Below, piece by piece: positions 1 to 7,470 of a stretch of DNA of 16,894 bases. A program made the translations under genes and the position numbers. The stretch is from PNKC01 sp039917655. GTDB lineage: Bacteria > Chloroflexota > Dehalococcoidia > Tepidiformales > Tepidiformaceae. How positions within the stretch are numbered: position 1 is the first letter of the stretch; each line of letters starts with the position of its first letter. The DNA lies in the NCBI GenBank assembly GCA_039917655.1, contig JBDSJC010000022.1:1-16894 (forward strand), given 5' to 3'. A model generated the notes under the pieces. That model made no database searches. It had not been told where the DNA came from and worked only from the letters and a program-made list of their open reading frames with translations.

Positions 1-1
1 G

Positions 2-15
2 GTACATCTGTTCTA
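2..15. promoter_or_regulatory. Putative LexA/SOS-type operator upstream of dnaX
   Basis: The sequence GTACATCTGTTCTA fits GTAC-N4-GTTC, one base from the Gram-positive/actinobacterial SOS box core GAAC-N4-GTTC. Its right half, GTTCTA, is intact; the left half has one mismatch in the core. It overlaps the 5' end of a good -10 element (14-19), the usual place for a repressor operator. A 13/14 identical copy lies at 16855-16868, in front of the last gene. Because the site is at the window edge, it could instead serve a divergent gene to the left. LexA binding is inferred from motif similarity only. Confidence 0.4.
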
Positions 16-19
16 TACT
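14..19 (+). promoter_or_regulatory. -10 element of the dnaX operon promoter
   Basis: TATACT matches the sigma-70-type -10 consensus at 5 of 6 positions and stands out in GC-rich surroundings. Transcription would start near 26, giving a leader of about 20 nt before the dnaX GTG at 48. The -35 region would lie outside the window. Confidence 0.5.
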
Positions 20-47
20 TGTCGCATCCCAATCCGCCGAGGCGCTG

Positions 48-1595
48 GTGCTTTACGGTAAGTGGCGTCCCAAGGGCTTCGAAGAAGTTGTTGGGCAGGA
101 CCACATTGTCACGACCCTGCGAAACGCCCTCACCGAGGCGGACGCTGCCCGCAAGCGTGGCGTCGCCGAGAACGATGTGCCGCTTGCCCACGCCTACCTC
201 TTTAGCGGGCCGCGCGGCACTGGCAAGACCACCACGGCGCGGATTCTCGCCCGTGCGGTGAACTGCGGGAACCTCACCGCCGGGGACCCCTGCAACGAAT
301 GCCCCTCCTGCATCGCCATCTCCAACGGCACCGCCCTCGACCTGATCGAGATGGACGCAGCCAGTAACCGCGGCATCGATGACGTGCGCGAACTGCGCGA
401 GAAGATCGGCTTCGCCCCAAGCGACCTGAAGAAGAAGGTCTACCTGATGGACGAAGTCCACATGCTGACGGAGGGCGCCTTCAACGCCCTTCTCAAGACG
501 CTCGAAGAGCCCCCTCCCCACGCGATCTTCATCCTCGCCACCACCGACCTCCACAAGGTGCCGGCCACCGTCAAATCGCGCTGTCAACGGTACGATTTCC
601 ACCGCATCGACGACCAGGCCATGGCCTCTCGCCTGCGCACAGTAGCCGTGGGCGAAGGCTTCACCCTCTCCGACACCGCCTTCCGGGCGATCGGGCGGCT
701 TGCGCGCGGCGGCCTGCGAGACGCCATCACACTTCTCGAACAGGTCGCTGCCCAGTGCGGCGACGCGCCAACCGACGACGACGTGATGGCCGCCCTCGGG
801 CTCGTCCAGGATGAACGTAGCGAGCACCTCGCTCGCGCCCTCGTCGAAGCGGACCTCGCCACTGCCCTCACCATCGCTCGCGACATCGGGGACGACGGCG
901 TCGATATTGCCCGCTTCACCCGTGAAACCATCGACACATTGCGACATGCACTGAGCATCGTTCTCCGCAAAGGGGAAGGTGACGGCGAGCCGGGCAGCCT
1001 GCTGGCGAAGAGCGTGCTTGACTCCGGCGGCAACCCCCGGCCAATCGCTACTGCCATCGCCGAACTCGCGCGGGCGGACTTTCGCCTCGACCCTGCCAGC
1101 CCGATCCCGCTCGAAGTCGCCTGTGCGACCGCTATTCTCGGTGCGTCGCTCGTGCCGGCGCCAACCCCTGTTCCTGGCGGCTCGGCCCTAAACGCCGGGG
1201 CCCAACGCAGCGCGCCGGGCGTACGGCCCGGCGCCCGCACCATCCCCAGCGATACGCCGCTGAGCGACGGTGAAAAGTTTCTCAAAGACCTCTACGAGCG
1301 ATGCCGCCTCGTAAATGTCCGGCTCGCTGGCTGGCTCAACGGTTCCTGCCAGGTGCTGTCGATCGGCGAGGACGAATTCGAACTCGGGTTTCCCCATCCC
1401 ATGCACATGGAAAAGGTGGACACCGATTGCCGCACGCTGGTCGAAGAGCAGGCCCATATCATCCTCGGCAGGCCGATGCGCATGAAGGTGCGCCTCGTTG
1501 ACGAAGACTCACAGGCCAAGCGCGCGCCGAAGACCGGCCACCTCGCGGCCACCGCCCGCGCTATCGGCGGCGTACCCGTAGGGAAGGAGCACTAA
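48..1595 (+). CDS. dnaX: DNA polymerase III subunit gamma/tau
   Basis: This is the ATPase subunit of the clamp loader, which opens the beta sliding clamp and loads it on primed DNA. The 515-residue product begins with the family N-terminus (KWRPKGFEEVVGQ). Visible motifs are Walker A GPRGTGKT (54-61), a zinc knuckle C73/C82/C85/C88, Walker B with DEVH (135-138), sensor 1 ATTDLHKVP (164-172), the SRC motif (177-179) and sensor 2 GGLRDAITLLEQ (220-231). A gamma/tau C-terminal-like domain lies at about 410-485. The length is nearer gamma than the long tau form, and I see no A-rich slippage site. About 15 extra residues sit before Walker A. GTG 48 is chosen because homology begins there and GAGG lies 5 nt upstream; the frame is open to the window edge. 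The stop overlaps the next ATG (TAATG). Confidence 0.95.
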   Translation: MLYGKWRPKGFEEVVGQDHIVTTLRNALTEADAARKRGVAENDVPLAHAYLFSGPRGTGKTTTARILARAVNCGNLTAGDPCNECPSCIAISNGTALDLIEMDAASNRGIDDVRELREKIGFAPSDLKKKVYLMDEVHMLTEGAFNALLKTLEEPPPHAIFILATTDLHKVPATVKSRCQRYDFHRIDDQAMASRLRTVAVGEGFTLSDTAFRAIGRLARGGLRDAITLLEQVAAQCGDAPTDDDVMAALGLVQDERSEHLARALVEADLATALTIARDIGDDGVDIARFTRETIDTLRHALSIVLRKGEGDGEPGSLLAKSVLDSGGNPRPIATAIAELARADFRLDPASPIPLEVACATAILGASLVPAPTPVPGGSALNAGAQRSAPGVRPGARTIPSDTPLSDGEKFLKDLYERCRLVNVRLAGWLNGSCQVLSIGEDEFELGFPHPMHMEKVDTDCRTLVEEQAHIILGRPMRMKVRLVDEDSQAKRAPKTGHLAATARAIGGVPVGKEH

Positions 1596-1984
1596 TGGCC
1601 AAAAGCAGTGGCAACAATCGCTACCTCAGGCGCGGCGGCAACGCAAGCGGGGGCGGCCTACCCGGGCGCAGTTCAATGGGCGGCGGCGCGAACCCCCTCG
1701 CCGCGGCCCAGGAGATGCTCGCCAAAGCCCAACAAGAACTCCAGGCGACGGAGATCGAAGGTACTGCTGGCGGAGGCGCCATTCGCGTCAAAATGTCCGG
1801 TGAGCAGAAGATCCTCGGCATCACCATCCAACCAGAGGTTGTCGATCCTGACGATGTGGAGATGCTCCAGGATCTGATCATGGCCGCCATCGCCGACGCC
1901 GCCACGCGTGCGGACGAACTCCAGGCGCAGTCCTTCGGCGCCATCACCGGCGGGCTGAATCTCCCCGGCCTCGGGCTCGGCTAG
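1595..1984 (+). CDS. ybaB: YbaB/EbfC family nucleoid-associated protein
   Basis: This is a small DNA-binding protein of the YbaB/EbfC family, whose members form dimers and coat DNA; dnaX-ybaB-recR is a widely conserved order. The 129-residue product has the family core at about 32-118: a helix rich in Ala and Gln (AQEMLAKAQQEL), the strand segment with GGGAIRVKMSGEQKI, and the closing helix DLIMAAIADA. The start is well supported: ATG overlaps the dnaX stop, and GGAAGGAG lies 5 nt upstream. This start gives an unusual Gly/Arg-rich N-terminal extension of about 30 residues. ATG 1676 would give the ordinary family length, but the strong ribosome-binding site favours 1595. Confidence 0.9.
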   Translation: MAKSSGNNRYLRRGGNASGGGLPGRSSMGGGANPLAAAQEMLAKAQQELQATEIEGTAGGGAIRVKMSGEQKILGITIQPEVVDPDDVEMLQDLIMAAIADAATRADELQAQSFGAITGGLNLPGLGLG

Positions 1985-1990
1985 CCCTCG

Positions 1991-2602
1991 GTGGCCGAAG
2001 GCGGCGCAGGTGCCCCGGAACCGATCATTCGGCTGATCGAGGCCTTTCATAAGCTTCCGGGCATCGGCCCGAAGTCCGCCCAGCGGCTCGCCTACCACAT
2101 CCTCCGCGCACCCGAGCAAGAGGCGATCGCACTCGCAGGCGCGTTGACCGAGGTCAAGCAACGCATCGTCTTCTGCTCTGTTTGCCTCAACATCACCGAG
2201 TCTGACCCTTGCTCCTTCTGCCTCGATACCCGTCGCGACCGATCCATGATCTGCGTCGTCGAACAGCCCCTGGATATCATGGCCCTTGAGCGCGCGGGTG
2301 GCTTTCGTGGCCTCTACCATGTTCTCCACGGCGTCCTGAACCCCATGGACGGCATCGGTCCCGAGGACATCCACGTCCGCGAACTGGTCACCCGGCTGCA
2401 GTCCGGCGAGGTCAAGGAGGTCATTATGGCGACCAACCCCAGTCTCGAAGGCGAGGCCACCTCGATGTACATCCAGCGGCTCATTGGCCCGGCTGGCGTG
2501 CGCGTCACCCGCCTCGCGCGCGGTCTCCCCAGCGGCGCAGACCTTGAGTACACCGACGACGTCACCCTGTCCCGCGCGCTTGAGGGACGTCAGGAACTCT
2601 AG
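1991..2602 (+). CDS. recR: Recombination mediator protein RecR
   Basis: RecR acts with RecO (and RecF) to load RecA onto SSB-coated single-stranded DNA during gap repair. The 203-residue product is of normal length. It has an N-terminal helix-hairpin-helix (LPGIGPKSAQRLAYH, 22-36), a four-cysteine zinc finger C62/C65/C74/C77, a Toprim domain starting at about 87 (ICVVEQPLDIMALE, catalytic-type Glu91) with the downstream NPSLEGEATS motif, and a C-terminal Walker B-like tail. The GTG start is 6 nt after the ybaB stop with no strong ribosome-binding site, so translation is probably coupled. recO starts 1 nt after its stop. Confidence 0.96.
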   Translation: MAEGGAGAPEPIIRLIEAFHKLPGIGPKSAQRLAYHILRAPEQEAIALAGALTEVKQRIVFCSVCLNITESDPCSFCLDTRRDRSMICVVEQPLDIMALERAGGFRGLYHVLHGVLNPMDGIGPEDIHVRELVTRLQSGEVKEVIMATNPSLEGEATSMYIQRLIGPAGVRVTRLARGLPSGADLEYTDDVTLSRALEGRQEL

Positions 2603-2603
2603 C

Positions 2604-3410
2604 GTGAGCCAACGTCCCCGCGTTTACACTACCGAGGGAGTCATCCTTCATCGCCGCAACATCGGCGAGGCTGACTCGATCTTCACGGTCTTCAGCCCCA
2701 CCGAGGGCAAATTCGATGCGGTGGCCAAGGGCGTGCGCAAATCGCGCAGCCATATGCGCGGCCACCTCGAGCCTCTCACGCGCAGCAAGCTGCTCATCGC
2801 CCACGGCCGCACGCTTGATGTCTTTACCCAGGCGGAAACGATCACCGGCTACCGCACGCTGCGCGAAGACCTGGACCTCTGCGGCGCGGCTGTCTACTGC
2901 TGCGAACTGGTGGTTCGGTTCACTGCCGAGCGTCAGGAGCACCGCGAACTCTACGATCTGCTGCTTGACATCCTCGACGCCCTCGATGCGCGGGCGCCTC
3001 TCCATGCGCTCCGCTACTTCGAACTGCAACTCCTCGGGCTCATGGGCTACGAGCCCCAGCTCGATGCCTGCACGGTGTGTGGCACGCGGTTGCCAGAAGC
3101 GGATGTCATGCTCTCGGCCTCTGCGGGCGGCTTTGTTTGCGGGGACTGCCGCGCCGCCGCTGGCGCCGGCCGAGTCATCTCCGTCCGCGCCATAAAGGTC
3201 CTCCGCTACGCCCGGTCGGCGGGGCTGGAGGCGTTCGCCGCGCTGCGCTTGGAAGAATCGCTCGCCCGTGAAGTGCGCTCAGCCGTCGCTGAACTCATCC
3301 GCTACGTGCTGGACCGCGAGCCCAATAGCGGCAAGTACCTTGACCAGGTGGCGCGCCTTCCACGCCTTGCCCCGGGGGCAGACCGCCCTGACGATGTACA
3401 ATCGCCCTAA
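2604..3410 (+). CDS. recO: DNA repair protein RecO
   Basis: RecO is the partner of RecR in RecFOR-type recombinational repair and also anneals SSB-coated strands. The 268-residue product has an N-terminal OB-fold (RVYTTEGVILHRR through about 80), a helical middle, and a zinc finger C156/C159/C179/C182. The longer upstream open frame overlaps recR and lacks homology. GTG 2604 matches the family N-terminus, follows the recR stop by 1 nt, and has AGGA 8 nt upstream. Having recR and recO adjacent means the two mediator subunits are made together. Confidence 0.95.
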   Translation: MSQRPRVYTTEGVILHRRNIGEADSIFTVFSPTEGKFDAVAKGVRKSRSHMRGHLEPLTRSKLLIAHGRTLDVFTQAETITGYRTLREDLDLCGAAVYCCELVVRFTAERQEHRELYDLLLDILDALDARAPLHALRYFELQLLGLMGYEPQLDACTVCGTRLPEADVMLSASAGGFVCGDCRAAAGAGRVISVRAIKVLRYARSAGLEAFAALRLEESLAREVRSAVAELIRYVLDREPNSGKYLDQVARLPRLAPGADRPDDVQSP

Positions 3411-3431
3411 TCCCCCAGAAAATGGTTGTTC

Positions 3432-3884
3432 ATGCCCCTCTACGAATACTTCTGTCAGCCGTGCAACGGCATCTTCGAAGAGCTTCGCCCCATGCGCGAG
3501 GCGACCGAGCCCGTCCCATGCCCTCAATGCTACAAAGACGCCGGGCGGATCATGCCGACTTCGTTCGCGGCGTTCACGTTCCGCGATGGCTACCCGCGCC
3601 GCATCCCGGACGACGGCAAGTTCTACCACCTGGGCACAAAGGTCAACAAGCTCGTCTCCAGCGGCCGCCCCAACGAACATCCCGAAATAGACAAGCCCGA
3701 GCCAAAGCGCCGAAAGAGCAAGGGTGAAAGGGAAGAGATCCAGGACATGGCCGTCGCTGCGATGTCCGGCGATCTCAGCGACGCCTACGGCAACGCCATC
3801 AAACCGCAGGAAGTAGAACAAGCAGTGGAGAAGGGTCGCGTCCTGCGCAAGCGCACCCCCACCAGCAGCAACTTCACTCCGTAG
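3432..3884 (+). CDS. FmdB-type zinc ribbon protein
   Basis: This 150-residue protein opens with the FmdB/CxxC_CxxC_SSSS signature: MPLYEYFCQPCNG, then a second CPQC, giving zinc ligands C8/C11 and C30/C33. FmdB-family proteins are putative regulatory or zinc-binding proteins with no settled function. The C-terminal half is charged and Lys/Arg-rich (EPKRRKSKGEREE) and probably disordered. ATG 3432 is preferred over an in-frame TTG 6 nt upstream because the family begins MPLYEY. It lies 21 nt after recO. A possible internal -10 (TACAAT, 3397-3402) lies in the end of recO but lacks a -35. Confidence 0.85.
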   Translation: MPLYEYFCQPCNGIFEELRPMREATEPVPCPQCYKDAGRIMPTSFAAFTFRDGYPRRIPDDGKFYHLGTKVNKLVSSGRPNEHPEIDKPEPKRRKSKGEREEIQDMAVAAMSGDLSDAYGNAIKPQEVEQAVEKGRVLRKRTPTSSNFTP

Positions 3885-3905
3885 GCGAGCCGCCACGTCA
3901 GCACA

Positions 3906-3935
3906 GAAAAAGGGACCCGATGTAAACCGGGCCCC
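3906..3935 (-). terminator. Intrinsic terminator of the minus-strand operon, possibly bidirectional
   Basis: The arms GGGACCCG (3912-3919) and CGGGCCCC (3928-3935) form an 8-bp stem with one mismatch and an 8-nt loop. Read on the minus strand the hairpin is followed by CTTTTTC, so it fits termination after the polyprenyl synthase gene. On the plus strand only GTTT follows, so termination after the zinc-ribbon gene would be weaker. It lies between convergent operons. Confidence 0.75.
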
Positions 3936-3965
3936 GTTTGCATTCGGGGTGTCGCCAGACCCCGC

Positions 3966-4946
3966 TTAGCTCTTCCGGTCTATTACGTACTGCCCGAGTT
4001 CCGCCAGGCAACGCTTGGCGCCAGACTCCGGCAGACCTGCAAGCATATCCGTCGCCCTGCGGACATAATCGCGCGCCATCTCCATCGAAACCTCGAGCAC
4101 TTCGGTCGAGCGAACCATCGCGATCGCTTCCTGTAGCCGCTCCTCACGTGAACGCTTCGCGGTGAAAAACTTCTTGATTGGGTTGTCGATTGGGTAGCGC
4201 TCCAGCAGGAGCAATCCGGGCAGCGTTATCGTGCCTTCCCGAAGGTCGCTGCCGACCGGCTTACCCATCAACGTCTCGTCGCCGTTGAAATCGAGGATAT
4301 CGTCCACAATCTGGAAGGCCATGCCGAGGCTCCAGCCGTAGACGCGCATCGCCTCAATGACGTTGTCCGGGCAGTTTCCCAGGCTCGCGCCGCCCTCCGT
4401 CGCCACGGCGAACAGAGACGCCGTCTTCCCGCCGATACGCGCCAGGTAGTTCTGAATGTCCTTGCCTACGTCGAACGCCGCCGCATCTTGATCCAACTCG
4501 CCGCTCGTCATTTTCATCAACGCCAGTGCGAACAGCCGCGTGACGTGCAGGCTGCCGGTGCGCGTGACCATCTCGGCCGCGTTGGCGAAGATGTAGTCGC
4601 CGAGCAGCACCGTAATCGCGTTGTCGAACACGCTGTTAGTGGTCGCCCGGCCGCGGCGGCTTTCGGCGCCATCGACAACGTCGTCGTGGACGAGGCTCGC
4701 CGTGTGCAGCAGTTCGATAGCTGTCCCCAGCGGCACCAGTTTGTTCAAGTCATAGCTGCCGAGGTTCCCGGCGAGCAGCACCAGCGCTGGGCGCATCCGT
4801 TTGCCTCGCGCCCCCAGGGCGTGGTCCAGCATGCGCTTGAGCGGCGCGAGGTCCGCCCGTTTGGTCGATTCCAGCAGGTCTTCGACCAACACCATGTCTT
4901 CCGCGACCGGGCCGTACAGGCTGGTCGCCGTCTGTAGTTGCGTCAC
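3966..4946 (-). CDS. Polyprenyl diphosphate synthase (trans-isoprenyl, long-chain type)
   Basis: This enzyme condenses isopentenyl diphosphate onto an allylic diphosphate to make the prenyl tail of a quinone or a related lipid. The 326-residue product has the first Asp-rich motif HDDVVD (87-92; D88, D89, D92), followed by the expected RRGR (97-100), GDYIF (116-120), GGKTASLF (172-179), and the second Asp-rich motif DDILD (215-219). Residues 83-84 before the first motif are small (Ala, Ser) rather than aromatic. In this family that fits long-chain rather than farnesyl or geranylgeranyl products. The GTG start overlaps the tatD stop by 4 nt, with GGAGG 4 nt upstream. Exact chain length cannot be read from sequence, so no specific symbol is given. 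Confidence 0.92.
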   Translation of the reverse strand: MTQLQTATSLYGPVAEDMVLVEDLLESTKRADLAPLKRMLDHALGARGKRMRPALVLLAGNLGSYDLNKLVPLGTAIELLHTASLVHDDVVDGAESRRGRATTNSVFDNAITVLLGDYIFANAAEMVTRTGSLHVTRLFALALMKMTSGELDQDAAAFDVGKDIQNYLARIGGKTASLFAVATEGGASLGNCPDNVIEAMRVYGWSLGMAFQIVDDILDFNGDETLMGKPVGSDLREGTITLPGLLLLERYPIDNPIKKFFTAKRSREERLQEAIAMVRSTEVLEVSMEMARDYVRRATDMLAGLPESGAKRCLAELGQYVIDRKS

Positions 4947-5761
4947 GGGGCCTCCACGCTGGCTGGCAATGTCACTCCAAACACTCGGGACGCATTCTGC
5001 GTGGTTGCGGCCGCCACTGCATCTACGCTCTCTCCGCGTGCGGCTGCCAATGCCTCAACGGCGCGCCACACGTTCGCTGGCTCGTTCCGGCGTCCGCGCA
5101 GTTTCTGCGGCGGCAAATACGGGGAATCGGTTTCAACCACAATCGCCTCAATCGGAAGCCCGGCCGCGATTCGCCGGGACTCGTCATTTGCAGGGTAGGT
5201 GATTGGGCAGGCGATCGATATCAGGAAGCCTACGTCTACGTATCTCTGCGCTTGCTCCAACGTACCTCCGAAGCAGTGCATAATCCCCACCGCAAGATCG
5301 CCCTGCCGCCATTGCCGAGCGGCCGCGTACGCGCTCAGCGGCCCAAAACAGGCATCCTCGGCAGAGCGCGAATGGACCGAAACCGGCTTACCCACTGACA
5401 CGGCGATAGCCAATTGCGCTTCGAGCACCCGGAGCTGCTCGTCGCGAGGGGAGTGGTCACGGAAGTAGTCCAGCCCGATCTCTCCGACCGCCACGACATC
5501 GTCCTGCGCTGCCACCCGGGCCAGCGTTTCGAGGTCCGCCTCGCTCACATGCGCCGCCTCATGCGGGTGAAAGCCGACAGCGGCAAAGACCGACGGGTTG
5601 CGGCTAGCGATCGCCAGCGCCTGCGTGTTCGAATCGCGGTCGTAGCCGCAGAGCAGCATCCCGCCGACGCCCGCTTCTCCCGCCCTCCGCAACACGCCGC
5701 TGCGATCGTGGTCGAACGCCGGGTCTTGCAAGTGGCAATGGGTATCGAAAGCGAGCCTCAC
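4943..5761 (-). CDS. tatD: TatD family metal-dependent deoxyribonuclease
   Basis: TatD proteins are TIM-barrel metallohydrolases of the amidohydrolase superfamily with DNase or exonuclease activity. The 272-residue product shows the metal-site signature: DTHCHL (6-11; H8, H10), GFHPH (63-67), GEIGLDYF with E94, H130, HCFGG with H162, and ETDSPYLPP with D212. GTG 5761 is chosen because the family N-terminus (RLAFDTHCHL) begins there and it overlaps the metG stop as GTGA; the longer frame adds residues without homology. A metG-tatD neighbourhood is common in bacteria. Confidence 0.94.
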   Translation of the reverse strand: MRLAFDTHCHLQDPAFDHDRSGVLRRAGEAGVGGMLLCGYDRDSNTQALAIASRNPSVFAAVGFHPHEAAHVSEADLETLARVAAQDDVVAVGEIGLDYFRDHSPRDEQLRVLEAQLAIAVSVGKPVSVHSRSAEDACFGPLSAYAAARQWRQGDLAVGIMHCFGGTLEQAQRYVDVGFLISIACPITYPANDESRRIAAGLPIEAIVVETDSPYLPPQKLRGRRNEPANVWRAVEALAAARGESVDAVAAATTQNASRVFGVTLPASVEAP

Positions 5762-7410
5762 GCTCGCGCGGCCTCTGCTGTGGTGTCGATCTTGGTGTAA
5801 AGCGGCCGCGGGGCGGGCAACTGGGTCCCCGCCGGGATGGCGGAGAAGCGCCAACCCTGCTCAGTCAACTCCCCAGGCTGAGCGAGGTCCTGGTGCAGTT
5901 GGGCCGTCGAGAACGGCAGCACGGGGTGTAACAGCGTCTTCAAGGCATTGATCACGCTGAGCGTCGTCGCCAATGTTTCGGCGGCGTGTGCTTTGTCCGT
6001 CTTCACGGCCTTCCAGGGGGCGCGCTCGTCCAGGTACTTGTTCCCCGCCTGCGCCAGCCGCAGCCCCTCGCCCAACGCGTTGCGGAAGTGGCAGGCTCCG
6101 TACTCTTCGCCCACCGATTCGAACGCCGCCGAGGCGCTGGAGAGCAGCGCCGCGCTCTCCGGCGCTAGCCTGCCAGCCTCCGGCACAATGCCATCGAAGT
6201 TGCGGTGGATCATCGAGATCGTGCGGTTGGCGAGGTTCCCCCAGGTCGCGATCAGGACGTCGTTGTTCGCGCGGATCAGCTCTTCTTCGCGGAACTCCGA
6301 GTCGCTTGTCTCAGGCATGATCGTGGTCAGGTAGAAGCGCACAACATCCGCGTCGTAGACGTCCAGCAGGTCAAGCATCCAGGTGCCCGTGCCCTTGGAC
6401 TTGCTCTGCTTCTGGCCCGCTGAGAAGTTCACGTACTGGTTCGCTGGAACGTCGAACGGCAGGTTCAAGCCGCCGTAGCCCATCAGCATCGCTGGCCAGA
6501 CGATCGTGTGGAAAGCAATGTTGTCTTTGCCGATGAAGTAATACGACTTCGTCTCCGAGTCTTCCCAGAACGGCTTCCAGGCATCCGGATCTCCTGATTT
6601 TGCTGCCCACTCCATCGAGGCCGACAGGTAGCCGATGACGGCGTCGAACCAGACATAAATCCGCTTGGATTCGTAGCCTTCCACCGGCACTGGCACTCCC
6701 CAGCTGATGTCCCGCGTGATCGCCCGGTCCTTCAGTCCCTCGGTTAGCGACCCAAGGGTGAAGTTGAGGACGTTCCGCCGCCACCCTTCCTTGCCGCCGA
6801 CCCACTCCTTCAGCCGCTCCTCGAGTGCCGAGAGCTTCAGGAAGTAGTGCTCGGACGGCCGCAGTTCCGGAGTCGCCCCGGTCATCTTGCTGCGCGGGTT
6901 CAGGAGGTCAACCGCATCGAGCATCGACCCGCAGTTGTCGCACTGGTCGCCGCGCGCTTCAAGGTATCCGCAAATCGGGCAGGTCCCCTCCACGTACCGG
7001 TCGGGCAGAAAGCGCTGCGCCTCGGGGTCGAACAGGTGGTCTTCCGTCCGGGGATAGAGCAGTTCCGCCTCCAGCAGGCGGAGAAACACCTGCTGCGTCA
7101 CCGCGTAATGGTTCTCCGTGAGCGTCGTCGTGTAGAGGTCGAAGCTGATCCCAAACCGCTCCCAGGTCTCGACGATCTTCGCGTGATAGCGATCGACGAT
7201 GGCGCGCGGCTCGACGCCCTCTTTGTCGGCCGCCACTGTAATCGGGGTGCCGTGACAGTCCGAGCCCGAGACCATCACCACCTCCGCGCCGCGCAGCCGC
7301 TGATAGCGCGCGAAAATGTCCGCGGGGAGGTACGCCCCGGCGGCCTGGCCGACGTGCAGCAGGTAGTTCGCGTATGGCCACGCCACGCAGACGAGGATCC
7401 GTTCAGACAC
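5758..7410 (-). CDS. metG: Methionyl-tRNA synthetase with atypical signature motifs
   Basis: The enzyme charges tRNA-Met. With the GTG start it has 550 residues: a class I Rossmann core, connecting domain, SGSDCHGTP (48-56), a four-cysteine zinc knuckle C144/C147/C157/C160, WFDAVIGY (254-261), FIGKDNIAFHT (292-302), and a helical anticodon domain. It ends without the C-terminal EMAP/OB tRNA-binding domain. The HIGH motif reads HVGQ (19-22) and the KMSKS loop reads KQSKS (334-338), both off consensus, while the ATP-site Lys and Ser residues remain. GTG 7410 matches the family N-terminus (SERILVCVAWPYAN). ATG 7449 would add 13 residues of no visible homology and is the alternative. The gap to rsmI, 7411-7470, shows no strong promoter. 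Confidence 0.93.
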   Translation of the reverse strand: MSERILVCVAWPYANYLLHVGQAAGAYLPADIFARYQRLRGAEVVMVSGSDCHGTPITVAADKEGVEPRAIVDRYHAKIVETWERFGISFDLYTTTLTENHYAVTQQVFLRLLEAELLYPRTEDHLFDPEAQRFLPDRYVEGTCPICGYLEARGDQCDNCGSMLDAVDLLNPRSKMTGATPELRPSEHYFLKLSALEERLKEWVGGKEGWRRNVLNFTLGSLTEGLKDRAITRDISWGVPVPVEGYESKRIYVWFDAVIGYLSASMEWAAKSGDPDAWKPFWEDSETKSYYFIGKDNIAFHTIVWPAMLMGYGGLNLPFDVPANQYVNFSAGQKQSKSKGTGTWMLDLLDVYDADVVRFYLTTIMPETSDSEFREEELIRANNDVLIATWGNLANRTISMIHRNFDGIVPEAGRLAPESAALLSSASAAFESVGEEYGACHFRNALGEGLRLAQAGNKYLDERAPWKAVKTDKAHAAETLATTLSVINALKTLLHPVLPFSTAQLHQDLAQPGELTEQGWRFSAIPAGTQLPAPRPLYTKIDTTAEAARA

Positions 7411-7470
7411 ACGGCACCCGGGATTTGGGAGATTTATCGAGTCTACCATAGGGCCGGAGTGTAGCCTGAC

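Noticed and set aside
3279..3896. 205-codon minus-strand open frame opposite the recO end and zinc-ribbon gene
   Set aside because: Shadow frame of FmdB-type and recO coding sequence, with no motif or start signal.
7411..7449. N-terminal extension of MetRS from ATG 7449
   Set aside because: The 13 added residues have no similarity to MetRS N-termini and there is no Shine-Dalgarno. Kept as an alternative start only.
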